A DNA stretch of 64,000 bases from Thozetella sp. PMI_491 (taxonomy: Eukaryota > Ascomycota > Sordariomycetes > Chaetosphaeriales > Chaetosphaeriaceae): NCBI GenBank assembly GCA_021432635.1, contig MU270036.1:398182-462181 (forward strand). Direction: 5' to 3'. The notes below the pieces were generated by a model. That model was not told the DNA's origin, searched no databases, and worked only from the letters and a program-made list of their open reading frames with translations. Below, piece after piece: positions 1-11,488 of this stretch. Every line of letters begins with the position of its first letter. The first letter of the stretch is position 1. The position numbers were made by a program, and so were the translations under genes.

Positions 1-1831
1 CAAAGGAGTTATGAGCTGAGACAGAGTAAAACAAGAGAAAAGAAAAACATAGGCACGACACGGAAAATGGACAGCAGAAGTGAAAGTCAGAGAAGGAAGC
101 CGGCATAGCGAGGTTTTGGTAATATCAAGGTTAAATATTACAAGCGGAGTCGAATGTTAGACGGTATCGATCTGAACAAGAGACTGGGCAGCTTGAAACC
201 GGCAATGTTGCGCTCGAGCAGCAGAAGGTAAAAGGAGGTGCAAGGAGTGTTCTCCTGGTTTGCGTTGCGCCGCCTTCGGGTCGACAATTAGAATGGCCAT
301 CCTGCCATGGAAGAAAAGAGTAATCGAAATGGCAACTGTGCAAGAGCACCTTACTTGGAGAGCAAGGATGTATGTAATTCTCACCTAGAGCGGTGGAGTC
401 ACGTCTGTGCCGAAACAAGAGCTAATCACCAATGAAAGGAGGCAAGGGTGGATCACCAAGTGCGAATACTGCTCCGCGGAACCGCGGAGATGCTTAGTCC
501 AACCTTGACTGCCAGAAAGCTCGGGCCCCAAGCGCCGGCAAGCCTAACAAGCATTGCGACTCATGCCTCTACCCGAGTTTTCATTACCAAATCTCTGGAT
601 CTTTTGTAACATTTGGCCCGGCCGCTGCTACCGTCAGGCTTGTAGGACCCTGTCTCAGCGCCCCCAGCCGCCGCCTTGTTTTGGAAAAGCGGGAATGACG
701 TCGACTCGGACACGGGGACGAGCACCAAAAGGGGGGGTGATTGTTGCCTGTTGAGTCAGGTTAACGGGACGGGTGTGGCTGGCTGTTATTCATCCCAGGG
801 TTACTTCGGCTACCAATGTGCTCACATTGTGGTGCAGTGGTGAGCTTCTTAGGCTGCTGAGGCCGCGGGGTATCTCACTGGCTGTTTACACTCCTATGAT
901 TCGATAGTGACCGTGATGACTAATTACTTTAAATATACGTATACAAATACCCAGAAACGAGTGGCTTCTATGCTTCAAAGCCGCCGAGAATTTGTGTGTC
1001 CGGAAAGCGTCTGTTCCTCAGGGTCCACCGACCCAGGTTAGTATGGTAACTCTAGTCAAGAGGGTCGGGAACGAGAATAATAGATAAATTTAACTAAGGG
1101 GAGTCAACGTACAGTCGGCCTCACAGAGACTAGAGGTGGATGTATAACGGGAAAGCCGCAAATCAAGTGGCTGTACCTCAAATGCTGCTATTGGTTTCTC
1201 CTTCTCATACTTCTTAGGAGATTACATGGAGTTCGGAGACCCACGGGCACATACGGCTGCTTTCAGCCTTCAGTCCCCACAGTCGTAAGCGAACTATATA
1301 GCTTAATTCCCATCTTTGCGATGACGATGCGAAGAACCCCCAAAGGAATATGCTTGGTGTTATTGTACTTTGCTTAAAGGAAACATGCAACAGAGGGAAA
1401 GAAGAGGTGATATAGTTTATAAAATCGATACGCAGAACGACTACAAGCCTAAGATATACACGCAAAAGTAAGAGAATATGTTCCAGAGGGCTCGCTGCCT
1501 AGTACTGTAGAATGGGCACCAATACTCTGATATGGAGAGGGTAGCCCACTCTCCTTTGTTATCGGTTTACATGACGTGTAACTAGGTTTCTCTTCAAAAT
1601 ACATACTCCGAAACTGTTCTGTACTTTACTTGCCTCCTGAGCCTACCACCATCGCCAAAGCAGCCTTGCCTTATCTTATACAGTGTTGGAGTGATATTTA
1701 CAATAGATCAAGAGTGAAACAGACGGAATTAAGTGTAAGGTCGAGACCAGCATGCGTGGAGCTGAGGTAACACCTGCGTCCGATGCTTTAGAAACCGGGG
1801 CCATCAATGCCTCACTATTTACCTTCGCTTT
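1..1831. other. gene-free left flank
   Basis: No open frame here has a recognisable domain, codon bias or splice structure; the short frames present are chance frames. The right half (about 900-1830) is AT-richer than the coding DNA to its right. It contains the 3' side of the leftward gene that follows. I see no tRNA-like B box and no repeat. Confidence 0.5.
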
Positions 1832-4201
1832 TCATATAATGTGAAACGATTTTCCCGCTGGTAAGCCATTTTCTTTAGCGTATGCCCGCCAAGTCGTGCA
1901 AGCTAACAGGCAGCAGTTAATACACTCGTCTCTGCGCATCCGTATACCCTCAAGCCCTCCTAGCCGTAGAGTCGCGAGTGCGACAATTCGCGCGACTTCG
2001 GAGTTCCTTGTATGTTTCCAGTCATAAAAGAATGGATGCCTTGAGCTTTTGGTTGGCAACTTCCAACCTCTTTTAGTAATCCGGAGCGTCACCGACGTGT
2101 CTATCTCTTTCTCGCAACGGGCACGCTCACAAAATATTCTGCCGGTGTTTTTCAGCACAATGTCAGTAACCCACCCAGGAAAGACAATGGTAGAGTCCCT
2201 CGATGTGGCTACGCGGTAGAAGAAGACGAGCTGCCCTGCATCACCTGGCTCGCCGACCAGAGGTGTCATATTGCCCACCTCAGGTGGTTCGTCTTGGTCT
2301 GGATCCTCCCCGTCGAGAGCACCTACTCTGGTTTCGAACTCGAGATTGTCTAAAGAAATATTCGCACCAAATGTTGGATCTCGAACCGAGTCGTACCTCC
2401 TCGACTCTCGTTGTATATATCCAGGAATGACGTGGATCCGTCGAAGTATATCCGCTCTCGGTGATATCGAAACGAGCGCCTCCAGGAATATACATATGCC
2501 ATTGTCGGAGACTGCTGTAGGAATACCATGTGGAGTTTTTGTGAGTATAGGTAGGTCCGAACCTGTGAAAACGGTTGCAACATCGTTCATGATCATAGAG
2601 GTGGTGTCTCTATCGAAAGTGTGGCCGTAGGTGTTGTAGAGCCCTAGAATGGATGTCCAGCGCTCGTGGCCCCATTCTGGGAATTGAAGTTGGTCTAAAG
2701 ACGTGTTATATATTTGAACCAGACCCGTAGGGGTAGGATATAGTTTGTCGCTTTGGTTTCGATCGGTGCAGGCGATGATTGTGACCAAACGGGCCAGAGA
2801 CCCAGCAAGCGCGCAGGAACAATACAGGCCTCTGCGGCTCTCTTCATCTTCACTCTGACCATCCAGAGTTGGTTTCAGAAAAGGACATTCTAAAGATCGA
2901 CAAATCTGAGCTAGCGCAGCATATTCATGTTTGATCGTTGCTTTGGCCTCTAGACACGTGCTCCATAGACCACGCTCCATCTCTTGCTCAAGCTGGTTGC
3001 CAGACAACTCCGGGAAAATAGCTCCTGCAGATTTCACGAATCCGGGGCCGTAACTTGCATCCGAAAAGTCGACAAAATCGGCTCGGAGCAAGGCGATATT
3101 GTTTTCATTCGGAATGGCCTCGCCCTTTGCGAGGGCAAGTCGTATGCGTGCAGCGGCACCCAAAAGACGCCCGAGAAGAGAGGGCCGAGCAACCAAATCA
3201 TCAAAGGATTTCCCGAATGTGTATGATAAGCAATTTTTCCATGCAACGCGCGAGCGAATTGCCAGCCTTCGACTGTCGGGATTGTAGAGTAGCATCTCTT
3301 GCGGGTTGCCGAGAACAAAGGTTGAGCTCTCTAGGACTATTCGAGACCGGACGCGTGTGTCCATAAACTTCACTCGTACTTGGACACTTCCTTGGTCTAT
3401 AGTCTTCCCAGCTGAGGATATGAAGAGAGGCTGACCGTCAGTGCCATCCACGTGGGTAGCGAGATCGAATATCCAGTACGAGATGGCCGCGATGAACCCG
3501 CATTCCGCCCCTCCAGCTACGGTAATGCTGTCTCTGTTTCCTTTCGATATTTCAAACAAAGCGCGGAGTACTTTAGCAGTATCGGCAGGCTCGGAACATT
3601 GACCGAGTGGTGAGTCCGGGTCATGGCTCTCTGGTCGCACCATGCGACTTGCGACCTCCGGAAAAGGAGAACTGGCCATGGCACCCCCACAGGCTTTAAT
3701 GAGGCATTTGAACTGAAAGTGGGACGGCTCGAGGTCTTCGGGGTAACCAAACTCCTTCCAGAGTGCCGTAAGAATGCGAGCGGCGACATCCTCGGAGTGC
3801 ATTTCTGCTAGACAGGAACATAGAGCGATGCACTTAAGTCCAGAGACTGTTTCTGCCAAGTATCGCACAAAGCTTTTGTGCCCGAAGCCGAAATAGAGCA
3901 AGTTGGAGGCGCCTGCGTGGACCCCGAGGCGCTGTACAGCGTCCCATACTCTCTGGCGGCCCTTTTCAGAAAGATTGAAACGAGTCGTCAGCTGCAGCGC
4001 GCCTGCGTATGTGAATGCTTGAACGCCGGCGGCCTGGAATCTCGCCAAGACGTCTAGACTCATAGACACTGTCGATTTGGAGAAGGCGACCCAGTCCACC
4101 GCGCCTTGTTGGACAAACCCGACATCGGTAGAGGGGCCATCACCGACGCTGCCTTGCCCAGACATTGCGCTTAGCCACGAGGCTGAGGAGCGCGGATGCA
4201 A
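1832..4201 (-). CDS. fungal protein of unknown function, 789 aa
   Basis: A single uninterrupted 789-codon frame on the minus strand with good coding character. The protein has no signal peptide and no clear membrane segment. It resembles a large family of fungal-only hypothetical proteins; the hallmark stretch is the Gly/Ala-rich segment ITVAGGAECGFIAAISYWIF at about residues 224-243, followed by a mixed region with many Cys and Arg residues and a C-terminal Cys pair near ECINCC. I do not know its function and see no enzyme motif. Members of such families often lie in accessory, polymorphic regions, which fits its place next to a metabolite cluster. The ATG at 4201 is the first in frame; a second Met at codon 13 could also serve. 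It lies just beyond the monooxygenase gene and is transcribed in the same direction, but no pathway link is evident. Confidence 0.75.
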   Translation of the reverse strand: MHPRSSASWLSAMSGQGSVGDGPSTDVGFVQQGAVDWVAFSKSTVSMSLDVLARFQAAGVQAFTYAGALQLTTRFNLSEKGRQRVWDAVQRLGVHAGASNLLYFGFGHKSFVRYLAETVSGLKCIALCSCLAEMHSEDVAARILTALWKEFGYPEDLEPSHFQFKCLIKACGGAMASSPFPEVASRMVRPESHDPDSPLGQCSEPADTAKVLRALFEISKGNRDSITVAGGAECGFIAAISYWIFDLATHVDGTDGQPLFISSAGKTIDQGSVQVRVKFMDTRVRSRIVLESSTFVLGNPQEMLLYNPDSRRLAIRSRVAWKNCLSYTFGKSFDDLVARPSLLGRLLGAAARIRLALAKGEAIPNENNIALLRADFVDFSDASYGPGFVKSAGAIFPELSGNQLEQEMERGLWSTCLEAKATIKHEYAALAQICRSLECPFLKPTLDGQSEDEESRRGLYCSCALAGSLARLVTIIACTDRNQSDKLYPTPTGLVQIYNTSLDQLQFPEWGHERWTSILGLYNTYGHTFDRDTTSMIMNDVATVFTGSDLPILTKTPHGIPTAVSDNGICIFLEALVSISPRADILRRIHVIPGYIQRESRRYDSVRDPTFGANISLDNLEFETRVGALDGEDPDQDEPPEVGNMTPLVGEPGDAGQLVFFYRVATSRDSTIVFPGWVTDIVLKNTGRIFCERARCEKEIDTSVTLRITKRGWKLPTKSSRHPFFYDWKHTRNSEVARIVALATLRLGGLEGIRMRRDECINCCLLACTTWRAYAKENGLPAGKSFHII

Positions 4202-4592
4202 AGGTATGCAGCCCGATGGATTGGTTACCAGTCAAAAAGTAGATAGATAAGTCGGGCGGGGCCAAGTATCTCGCATGCGACCGGTAGAACGATCATCGTG
4301 AGTATGGTATGATGCAAGGTAGTCAGACGGTGGGGAAGGGCGATTATGCCAAAGCACAAATCCCTCTTGCAGTTTGGCCCCTCACGCGAAGCCACGAGTG
4401 TGTGATGCGGTGTCCGTCAACCAATTAAAAAGAGAAAGGGCTACATGACAGCCTTGGAAGGCAGACTACATCCTCCAGCTTGCAGTCTGGGGCTGAGATA
4501 CAGGGGCCAGTGCCATTGGCTAAAACTCCAACGCGTTGCCCTTGTCAATCCCTTGGCAATGTTGCATATCGCTATAGAATCTGCAGTTCGTA
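4202..4592. other. spacer between unknown gene and monooxygenase
   Basis: 391 bp holding the promoter of the leftward 789-aa gene and the 3' end of the leftward monooxygenase gene. No further gene or clear motif was seen. Confidence 0.5.
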
Positions 4593-6426
4593 TCATGATT
4601 CGTGATAGGACTTCAAATCCACCTCATCATTCACTGACAAGACATGAAGATACGGGGTCATGTCCACGAAGGGAGCCTCAGCACCGTCTGGAACATCGCC
4701 ATTGACCTCGATATCCTGCCTCGTCCATCCGTTCCCCAGGTAGGCGAATCGGTTACCCGAGCTCGACCAATACTTGTATTCCCAGTCTTCCCACCGAGGC
4801 TCTCTCCTCACGAGGCTCGCGTGCAGCCCGCTGCCCGGCCAATTGGCGATTGGCCGCCCGCCGCTGACGCCGCCGTTGAACCACGAACGGCAGTTCTCTG
4901 TCAGGACAGTGCGGGGGAAGTAGGCCTCGGCGTAGGCCCGGAAGTCCTCGGTCGCCTGGAGTGAAGGCGCGATGGACCGGATGCCCTGGGTCTGCACCTT
5001 TCGCAGGATACGCGCCGCCAGCGAGATCTGCGTTTCCGTGCCGAACGGTAGCGTCCCTGTTGCCGTGGCTGTACCTGGTCCATTGATAAAGAGCAGGTTC
5101 GGAAAGCCTGGTGCGGCAACTCCCATATATGTGTTGGGGAATCCTATGCTCCCACCTCGCCGCCAAGCGGCTGCAAGGTCTACTCCGCCGCTAACGAGGG
5201 GGAATGGAGGGGCAAACGACTTGTCGGATCCCGTGCAGCAGATGATGGCGTCAACCTCTCTTTCCTTGCCGTCTTTGGTCTTGATGCCGGTCTTGGTGAT
5301 CCTCTCGATCGGCGTGCTGATGTATTCGACGTTTGGTTCAACCAGGGCCTCGAGATAACCAGGGCCTGGTGTCAGTCTCCGACAACTAGGAGGGAAGTCA
5401 GGCGTGATGGCCTCAAGTATGTCAATACGACTGCCCAGCCTCGTCCTCATTAACTCAGCATATTTGGCTTGTGCAGCCTTGTTCTTGTCTCCATTCTTAA
5501 TAAGCCCTCCGAATCCGGTGAAAGACATATTCTCGAGTTCTTTGCGGTACTTCATATATGCCTCCGGGTCATCGAAAGACTTCGGGAGATCCCGGAGCGC
5601 GGCGTCCCCTCCGAAGCTACCGGCAACCCAAGTTGGGCTTCGCGCGTAGTGGTCAATCCGCTTGACTATCTTCTGAAGCTCAGGCACCACTTGCATTCCT
5701 GAGGCGCCATTGCCAATGACAGCGACATTCTTACCAGCGGGCTCGAAACTAGGATCCCATCTAGAACTGTGAATCACGGAGCCGCTATAATCTGCGAACC
5801 CGGGGTAGTCTGGCAGTGTCGGGTGGCTGAAAATGCCGGTAGCCATGATGACGAAGTCCACCTCGTCAACGGTCATCTCCGTGTCATGGCGGACACTCAC
5901 AAGCCACTTCCCTTTCTCCTCGCTCCACTGGGCAGACAGGACTTCATGGTTGCATCGTATATACTTGTCGGCGTTATACTTTTTGGCGACTTTCCCCCAG
6001 TAAGCCTTAATCTCGTGGCCTCGGGCGTAGTGCTCAGTCCAGTCCAAAGAAGGCGAGAATGTGGACTGGTAGACGTGAGAGGGCACGTCACATCGGACTC
6101 CGGGATAGGTGCACTGATGCCAAATGCCCCCCTTAATCTGTATTAGAATGATTGGTTGACGTTGGTGGAAGGCAGAAACACTGTACGATATCTGAGTCCC
6201 GCTCATACACCACTAAATCCAGACCCGGGACCTTGGCTGGGAGAAGGATTGCGGCGGTGATACCCGCGATGCCGGCACCAACCACCACGACCCGGATCGT
6301 GCGAGTCTCGTCGATAGCATGATCCTCTAGTTCTAGTGGGTGCCAGACGACCGACGCGGTTGGGTCAACCTTGGACGCCGCGGCGGCGATCCGTGGTGTG
6401 AGTTGTGGTAAAGCCGCGTCTCCCAT
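4593..6426 (-). CDS. FAD-dependent Baeyer-Villiger-type monooxygenase
   Basis: Two exons, complement(6187..6426) and (4593..6137), with a 49-bp intron (GTACAG...TACAG, phase 0), give 594 aa. The intron junction joins the first Rossmann strand-helix (GAGIAG at about residues 48-53, ending ERDSDI) to the conserved KGGIWHQCTYPGVRCD block, as family alignment demands. A second nucleotide-binding motif GNGASG lies near residue 220, and the Baeyer-Villiger fingerprint (Y-x-G-x3-H-x3-W, in YSGSVIHSSRWD) lies between them at about 200. Such enzymes use NADPH, O2 and FAD to insert oxygen next to a carbonyl or to hydroxylate. No signal peptide; cytosolic. It is the left-hand gene of the putative cluster and shares its upstream region with the divergent transporter gene. 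The substrate cannot be inferred; N- or C-hydroxylation is the main alternative to true Baeyer-Villiger chemistry. Confidence 0.9.
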
Positions 6427-7513
6427 GGCTCACAGAGTGATGGCAAAGGCGTATGGCTTGACGCGGGCAGTGCGCCAGTAAACCACCTCAAGAGGGATAC
6501 TAGAGCTTAATACTTGTGCATCGAGCTGCCCGCGGGGACTGTGGCGAGATGCTAAAATGATCTCGTATCATCCCGAAGGACACCAGGGCAGCCTAAACAC
6601 GTGTTACTACTTGGATATCCTAGGATGCTCCATACTGTCACGTAACTAGTGCGAGAGGTTTCCAGCTATCTAAAATGAAAACAACCTAGGTCGCTGCTAG
6701 GAAAACGGAGTCAACGAGGGGGCAGAAGCGCTTGACCAGGAAAAGCCACTTATGCCCGGCGACATCGGTATACCGATAAACGAAACATGGGTAAGGAGGG
6801 GTTGGATGCTGGGATTCTATGGCTATGTGGGTCTAGGATAAGGACTCGAGGACTTGCATATTGCCTATGCCTCTTTCTATGCATGCGGTCGTAGGACTGA
6901 TAAGAGTCGCGGCTACACCTCCGCTACAGAAACATTGCGGAAAGCCACATATATATCTCTAAACAACCTTCTATCGTAAGTATCACTTCCGAGAAAGTTT
7001 AAAACATAGTAAAACTTTTGTGTGTATGCCACTATACTCAACGCCGAGGAGCGGCGGTGACGCAAGCCGGGTCTAGGATGATGCCATCCCTACGGTCCGG
7101 CTTGCGCCCATCGTGGCCGGGGGTTAGAAAAAGCTGATAAGGTGCCTGCCCGGATATCAATTGCCGTGAACCTGTGCATGTGGGCCGGGAATAAAACGAA
7201 ATAAATCTAGAGCCGTTGAAGCAAGCGTCCCGGCGACCTGGATTCATTCGCCAGCCTGTCAACCCTGCTAGGCACCAGACGGTGCAGAATCAAGGATGGT
7301 TGGGCGATAACGGCTCCATAAGGTGTCATCGACTAAGACCAAAGATATGTGGATATGCCAGAGCGCCGCGAATAGCTCTGCCAAGGTATGTAGTGCTATA
7401 GATATGGCCATGTCGGTTGCGACGCTGGCAGTCCGTCTCATTCGCGGAAGCTTCCAGGTAGCAGGCCGCAACGACTATTACATTCCAGAGCTCGCAGAAC
7501 GTCTCTAGGAAAT
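6427..7513. promoter_or_regulatory. divergent promoter region, monooxygenase / transporter
   Basis: A 1.09-kb head-to-head intergenic region between the leftward monooxygenase and the rightward transporter. It contains a perfect 14-bp palindrome with a CGG-N4-CCG core (separate entry). No convincing gene lies inside; the short frames around 7040-7560 have no domain and partly overlap the transporter start. Confidence 0.6.
6764..6777. promoter_or_regulatory. palindrome ATCGGTATACCGAT, candidate Zn2Cys6 site
   Basis: A perfect 14-bp palindrome seen directly in the sequence. Its core CGG-TATA-CCG is an inverted pair of CGG triplets, the arrangement bound by dimers of fungal Zn2Cys6 regulators. 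A CGG-N4-CCG palindrome also occurs in the reductase divergent promoter at 15457-15470. Binding by the cluster regulator is inferred only. Confidence 0.45.
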
Positions 7514-9753
7514 ATGTCAAAGGTTCAAGAGTCCTCGAAGGGCCCATTCGTGGCAACAGAGGCGGACAAGGCCAGTAATGCGAGCGCCGCAGGAGACGAT
7601 GGCACCGCGTCTCCAGTTGAGGGAGGCCGAGATATACCCCTCAACAAAGACGAGGACGAAGCTGCTCAGGTGCGAACATCGCCATGGTATTGTGAGAGAT
7701 GACTATTAACTTACATTGGGTGATTAGTTCTTGCGTAGCCACGACGTGGGCTCGATCGTCGCCAGTGCCACTGAAGAGGATTATTTGGCCATCGTCAAGA
7801 AAATCGACCGACGCATCATGCCACTGCTGTTCGGCACGTATGCACTACAGTGCATCGACAAGAGTTGCCTTGGATATGCAAGCGTGTTCACGTTGAGCAA
7901 AGACCTCGGCCTCGTCGTGCTGCAGTAGTAAGCATCCCAAAGAGAAGTGGCATCGGGGCTTGTCGCACACCGCAAGTCGTGGAAGCTTTTATTAACCTGG
8001 TAGCAGCTCTTGGCTCGCATCTCTATTTTACTTTGGCTACCTCGTGTTCGAGTATCCCACCACGCTTCTCTCACAGAAGTTCCCGATCGGCCGCTTCGTT
8101 GGCGTGGCCATTGTCGTGCGTCTCGAGCTATCTGCATCAGTGTCAGCTGCCGGATCTAACATGGAAAACAGGCTTGGGGTGGGATTTTAATCGCCACGGC
8201 TGGAGCCAGGAACTTCGCTGGCATGGCGGTCCTCCGTTTCCTGCTCGGCGCCATCGAATCTCTCATCACGCCTACGTTCATTCTTATCGTGCGTCATATC
8301 TACCTCGGCCACGGGACTGGTAGGGGATTTCATTGCTGACAACTTTCTCTAGAACGGCATGTACTATACTCGGAAGGAACAAGTTCTTCGAACTGGTGCT
8401 TGGGCTGCTGCTAACGGATTCGGATGTGAGTTGGCCCTCGTTTCGCACCTGTAAAACACTACTAACTATGGATCTTGCGCAGCTATGGTGGGCGGTGTCA
8501 TTGCCTATGGCATGGGCCAGGTGAACCCTGGGGTTCCAAGCTGGAAGGTAAGCTCACCGAGACGAAGATTCACGAAGAATGAAAGACTAATGGTGCCCAA
8601 ATAGTGGATCTTTATTCTCAACGGCCTTATAACCGTTCTCTGGGGTATGTTTGCTCCCGTACCGCTCAATTGGCTTGTAGTTAACAGCCAAACAGGCACA
8701 GTCGTCTACTTTTTCCTTCCTACCTCGCCCATGCGCGCAGGGTTCCTGACCGAGAAGGAACGCGTCCTAGCGATTCATCGCATCCGGACTAACAAGACCG
8801 TGAGTCTGAATCTCCCTACTTTGGAGAATATCGTTAACCGGTTCTGTGGGCATCCAGGGCATTCTTAACCGCAAGTTCAAGTGGTACCAAGTCTATGAAG
8901 CTCTCAACCCATTCAAAGATCCGCAGGGTTTGCTCCTCTTCCTCACCATTTTCTGCAATGAGGTCTTGAAGTCAGTCTCCATTCTCCCCTATACTTCATT
9001 TTCGAAATGTTCTGACCTTTGTAGCGGTGGCTTTGGGGCATTCGGGACTTTGACGATCCAGAGTTTCGGCTTCAACTCGCTCCAGTCGACCTTGATCTAC
9101 ATTCCGCAAGGGTTCATTAACATGTGTTGCATCTTCTTTGGAGGATGGCTCGCGCAGAGACTTCCGAATGCGCGTATCTACGTCTCGATTGGCATGCTTG
9201 TCCCGACCTTCATCGGCTTATTGCTGCAGATCGTGCTGCCCCGGAGTAATGTGGCGGGACTGCTAATTGGAGGTAAGCGTCTTTATATCTCTGCATTGGT
9301 CACATTGCCAACGTTAATCGGCTGGCGTAGTGTACATGTTTCCACCCTTCGCAACCTCCCTTTTTATCTGCCTATCCCTCCCTGGAGTAAACAGCTCAGG
9401 CTATACGAAGCGCATCACGTTGTCGTCCTACGGATTCCTCGGATACGCTTTGGGCAACATTGTTGGCCCTTTCATGGTCAAGACTGGCGAGGTGCCTGCC
9501 TATCGGTCTGTTTTTATTGCCGATATAATATGCATTGTTCTCCAGGGCATTTTCCTTGTGCTCTTGCGTATATATTATGTCCGGGAGAACAGGCGCCGCG
9601 ACAGACTGCTCGCGGAAGGCGAAGTTCAGGACGCCCCGAAGGATGAGTTCGCAGACAAGACAGACCTGGAGACCCCCGGCTTCCGCTATGTGGTGAGTTA
9701 CTACTCGTTAGAGACAGCGTGCATAGGTTACTAACGTGCTTACCTAGCTGTAA
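7514..9753 (+). CDS. MFS transporter, anion:cation symporter (Dal5/allantoate-like) family
   Basis: I can build twelve exons that stay in frame: 7514-7669, 7728-7927, 8007-8115, 8172-8288, 8353-8425, 8483-8547, 8605-8644, 8696-8799, 8858-8970, 9025-9272, 9331-9692 and 9748-9753, giving 530 aa. The introns are 50-80 bp with GT/AG ends. The N-terminal tail (about 75 aa) is acidic and cytoplasmic. About 12 hydrophobic segments follow, with family blocks such as DRRIMPLL...CIDKSCLGYAS, YPTTLLSQKFPIGRF, GAIESLITPTF, MYYTRKEQVLRTG and PSWKWIF, typical of fungal ACS permeases (allantoate, nicotinate, pantothenate type). In the cluster context it could export the product or import a precursor. The many introns are normal for this family. 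The final 6-bp coding exon (Leu-stop) is the least certain part. Confidence 0.88.
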
Positions 9754-10015
9754 CTGGAGAGTGAGTTAGAGAGGTCGGAGGCGGTAGCATCACGTTGCGT
9801 ATAGCGTAGGAAGTTGGTGTCCTTCGGATTGGTTCAAAATCTTAGATTCGTTTCGCTTATAGAGCATATTTGATACCTATTTCGATACTCGCGAATCCCT
9901 ACCAACCAATCTAAACTTTGACCAGCCCGTTTAATTGCCCAATACCTTATTTACCCAAATTGTACACAAAGTCGCGGGTCATTGTGCTAGATCGCCGCAC
10001 ATGGTGGATTATCCC

Positions 10016-11023
10016 CTAAAAGATGGCCACTCCGTTCGGGGGGCTGGCCACGCCCCCAGGTACTCGCAAGGGCATGCTGCTGAAGAAGAAGGACCACCGC
10101 TTCCGCTTCGCGCACTGTAGGCTCAGCTCCTCCAGGTCGAATAGTTCTCCGATCGGCATACCCCAGCCAGCAAGCACCCACTCGTGCAGCATATACTGGG
10201 GATCTTGGCAAGGCCATGCCTCGAAGCTTGGCTGATCGCCCGCCGCTGCAGCAAACCCTTCATCCCAGAGCCAGCGTAGCGTCGCCTCAGAGGACTCCAG
10301 GCCGATGGCCGGAGGGTTCTTCATGTCGGAAAGCTCCTGGCACCGCGCGGCGGGCAGCTTCCTGTACTCGCGGACCCAGCCGGTGTGGACGAAGAGAATG
10401 TCTCCTTGCCGGGGCGTCACGCCCTGGCTGGCGGCGATTTCTTTCAGCTCGGCCACGGTAATCGGCGTCGTCTTGAAGGGGTCTACAATGCGTCCCTTCG
10501 CCTCGGCCCAGGCCGCATAGTCGAGAAGGATCCCGCGGCCGACAATACCTCCTTTCTTGACCCACGCTACAAGCTGATTAGCGAAGTCGGACCGGAAATA
10601 AGCCATCGAATAGCCCATACCTTGAATCCCGTTGATGCTGCTATTTAGAATGCCATCTAGCGTCTGCCCGTTGAACCACATCTTCTCCTTCTGATAAGCG
10701 TAGTGGCGAAAGCCATCCCATTGCGAGCTGCACTGCGTGTTGAACACAAGCGTGTCGTCATTGACGCTGCGCGGCGCCTTGTTCTTAATTTTTTGCTCGA
10801 AAGGCAGCCGCCCGAAACAGGGGAGGGCCATGCTATTCAAGTCCCAGTCTGTCGAGACTCGCACTCCGTCGACGATCTCCCGCGCGGCCGCGGCAGTAGC
10901 CTCTGGGGTGAGTAGGTTGAGCATTCCGCATTCATCGTCGGCGCCGAACAGGCCCCAGGCGTTGCCAGGCGGCCCGTCCTTTCGGAGCGGGAGCTCGTCA
11001 AGAGATGGCTTGGTATTAGGCAT
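10016..11023 (-). CDS. cyclase/kynurenine-formamidase-like hydrolase (PF04199 type)
   Basis: A single exon of 335 aa starting at the Met of MPNTKPSLDELPLR; an upstream in-frame ATG at 11065 would add 14 residues but lacks homology-like sequence. The N-terminal WGLFGADDECGMLNLLTPE block and the SSQWDGFRH motif (about residue 100) identify the fungal branch of the metal-dependent cyclase family. The bacterial metal motif HxGTHxDxPxH is altered: the Asp and last His are kept, but the preceding His residues are Gln or Ser, as in many fungal members. Possible roles are amide, ester or lactone hydrolysis or cyclisation. No signal peptide is visible. It is divergent from the Zn2Cys6 regulator across 465 bp, supporting co-regulation within the cluster. 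Confidence 0.85.
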   Translation of the reverse strand: MPNTKPSLDELPLRKDGPPGNAWGLFGADDECGMLNLLTPEATAAAAREIVDGVRVSTDWDLNSMALPCFGRLPFEQKIKNKAPRSVNDDTLVFNTQCSSQWDGFRHYAYQKEKMWFNGQTLDGILNSSINGIQGMGYSMAYFRSDFANQLVAWVKKGGIVGRGILLDYAAWAEAKGRIVDPFKTTPITVAELKEIAASQGVTPRQGDILFVHTGWVREYRKLPAARCQELSDMKNPPAIGLESSEATLRWLWDEGFAAAAGDQPSFEAWPCQDPQYMLHEWVLAGWGMPIGELFDLEELSLQCAKRKRWSFFFSSMPLRVPGGVASPPNGVAIF

Positions 11024-11488
11024 TGCGTATAGCAGTTGGGATGAGAACAAACTCTCTGGTACCACTCGAATTCCGGTTCTCTATGTTTGTCTCTGTAGGC
11101 GAAATGGGTCGAATAGACGCTGATAGCTAGGAGTACCCCGCGCCATAAGCTAGCTACCTGTAAGCTCATAGCCTCGTCTCCCAGCTCCAAAACTCCGTAG
11201 GTGCTGGCTGACTCGCATAGCTACTGTGCCGTGTGGCGCCAAGCCCCTTACGAATAATTGGGACCTAGCCTCACTTCTCCGTCGTGGGGTGAGTTACTTG
11301 TCCGCATTTCCGGAACCCCACTAGAGCAGGTGGGACGAAGAGCCCCGTGCCCATTAACCTCGGGTGAGTTCCGACAGAAAAGGTACAGCGGCACTCTCTT
11401 CCGCCCATCCTCTCCTCGGTACACCTTCTTCTCCGTTGGAGACGCTCCCATCCGCGACGGATCCTTCTCTCAGCGCTCGGCAGATCCT
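11024..11488. promoter_or_regulatory. divergent promoter, cyclase-like gene / regulator
   Basis: A 465-bp shared upstream region. It contains the 8-bp palindrome TTCCGGAA at 11308-11315, whose CCGGAA core recurs in the reductase promoter element at 15457-15470. An in-frame extension of the regulator upstream of its ATG (from 11258) is possible but looks like 5' leader. Confidence 0.5.
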
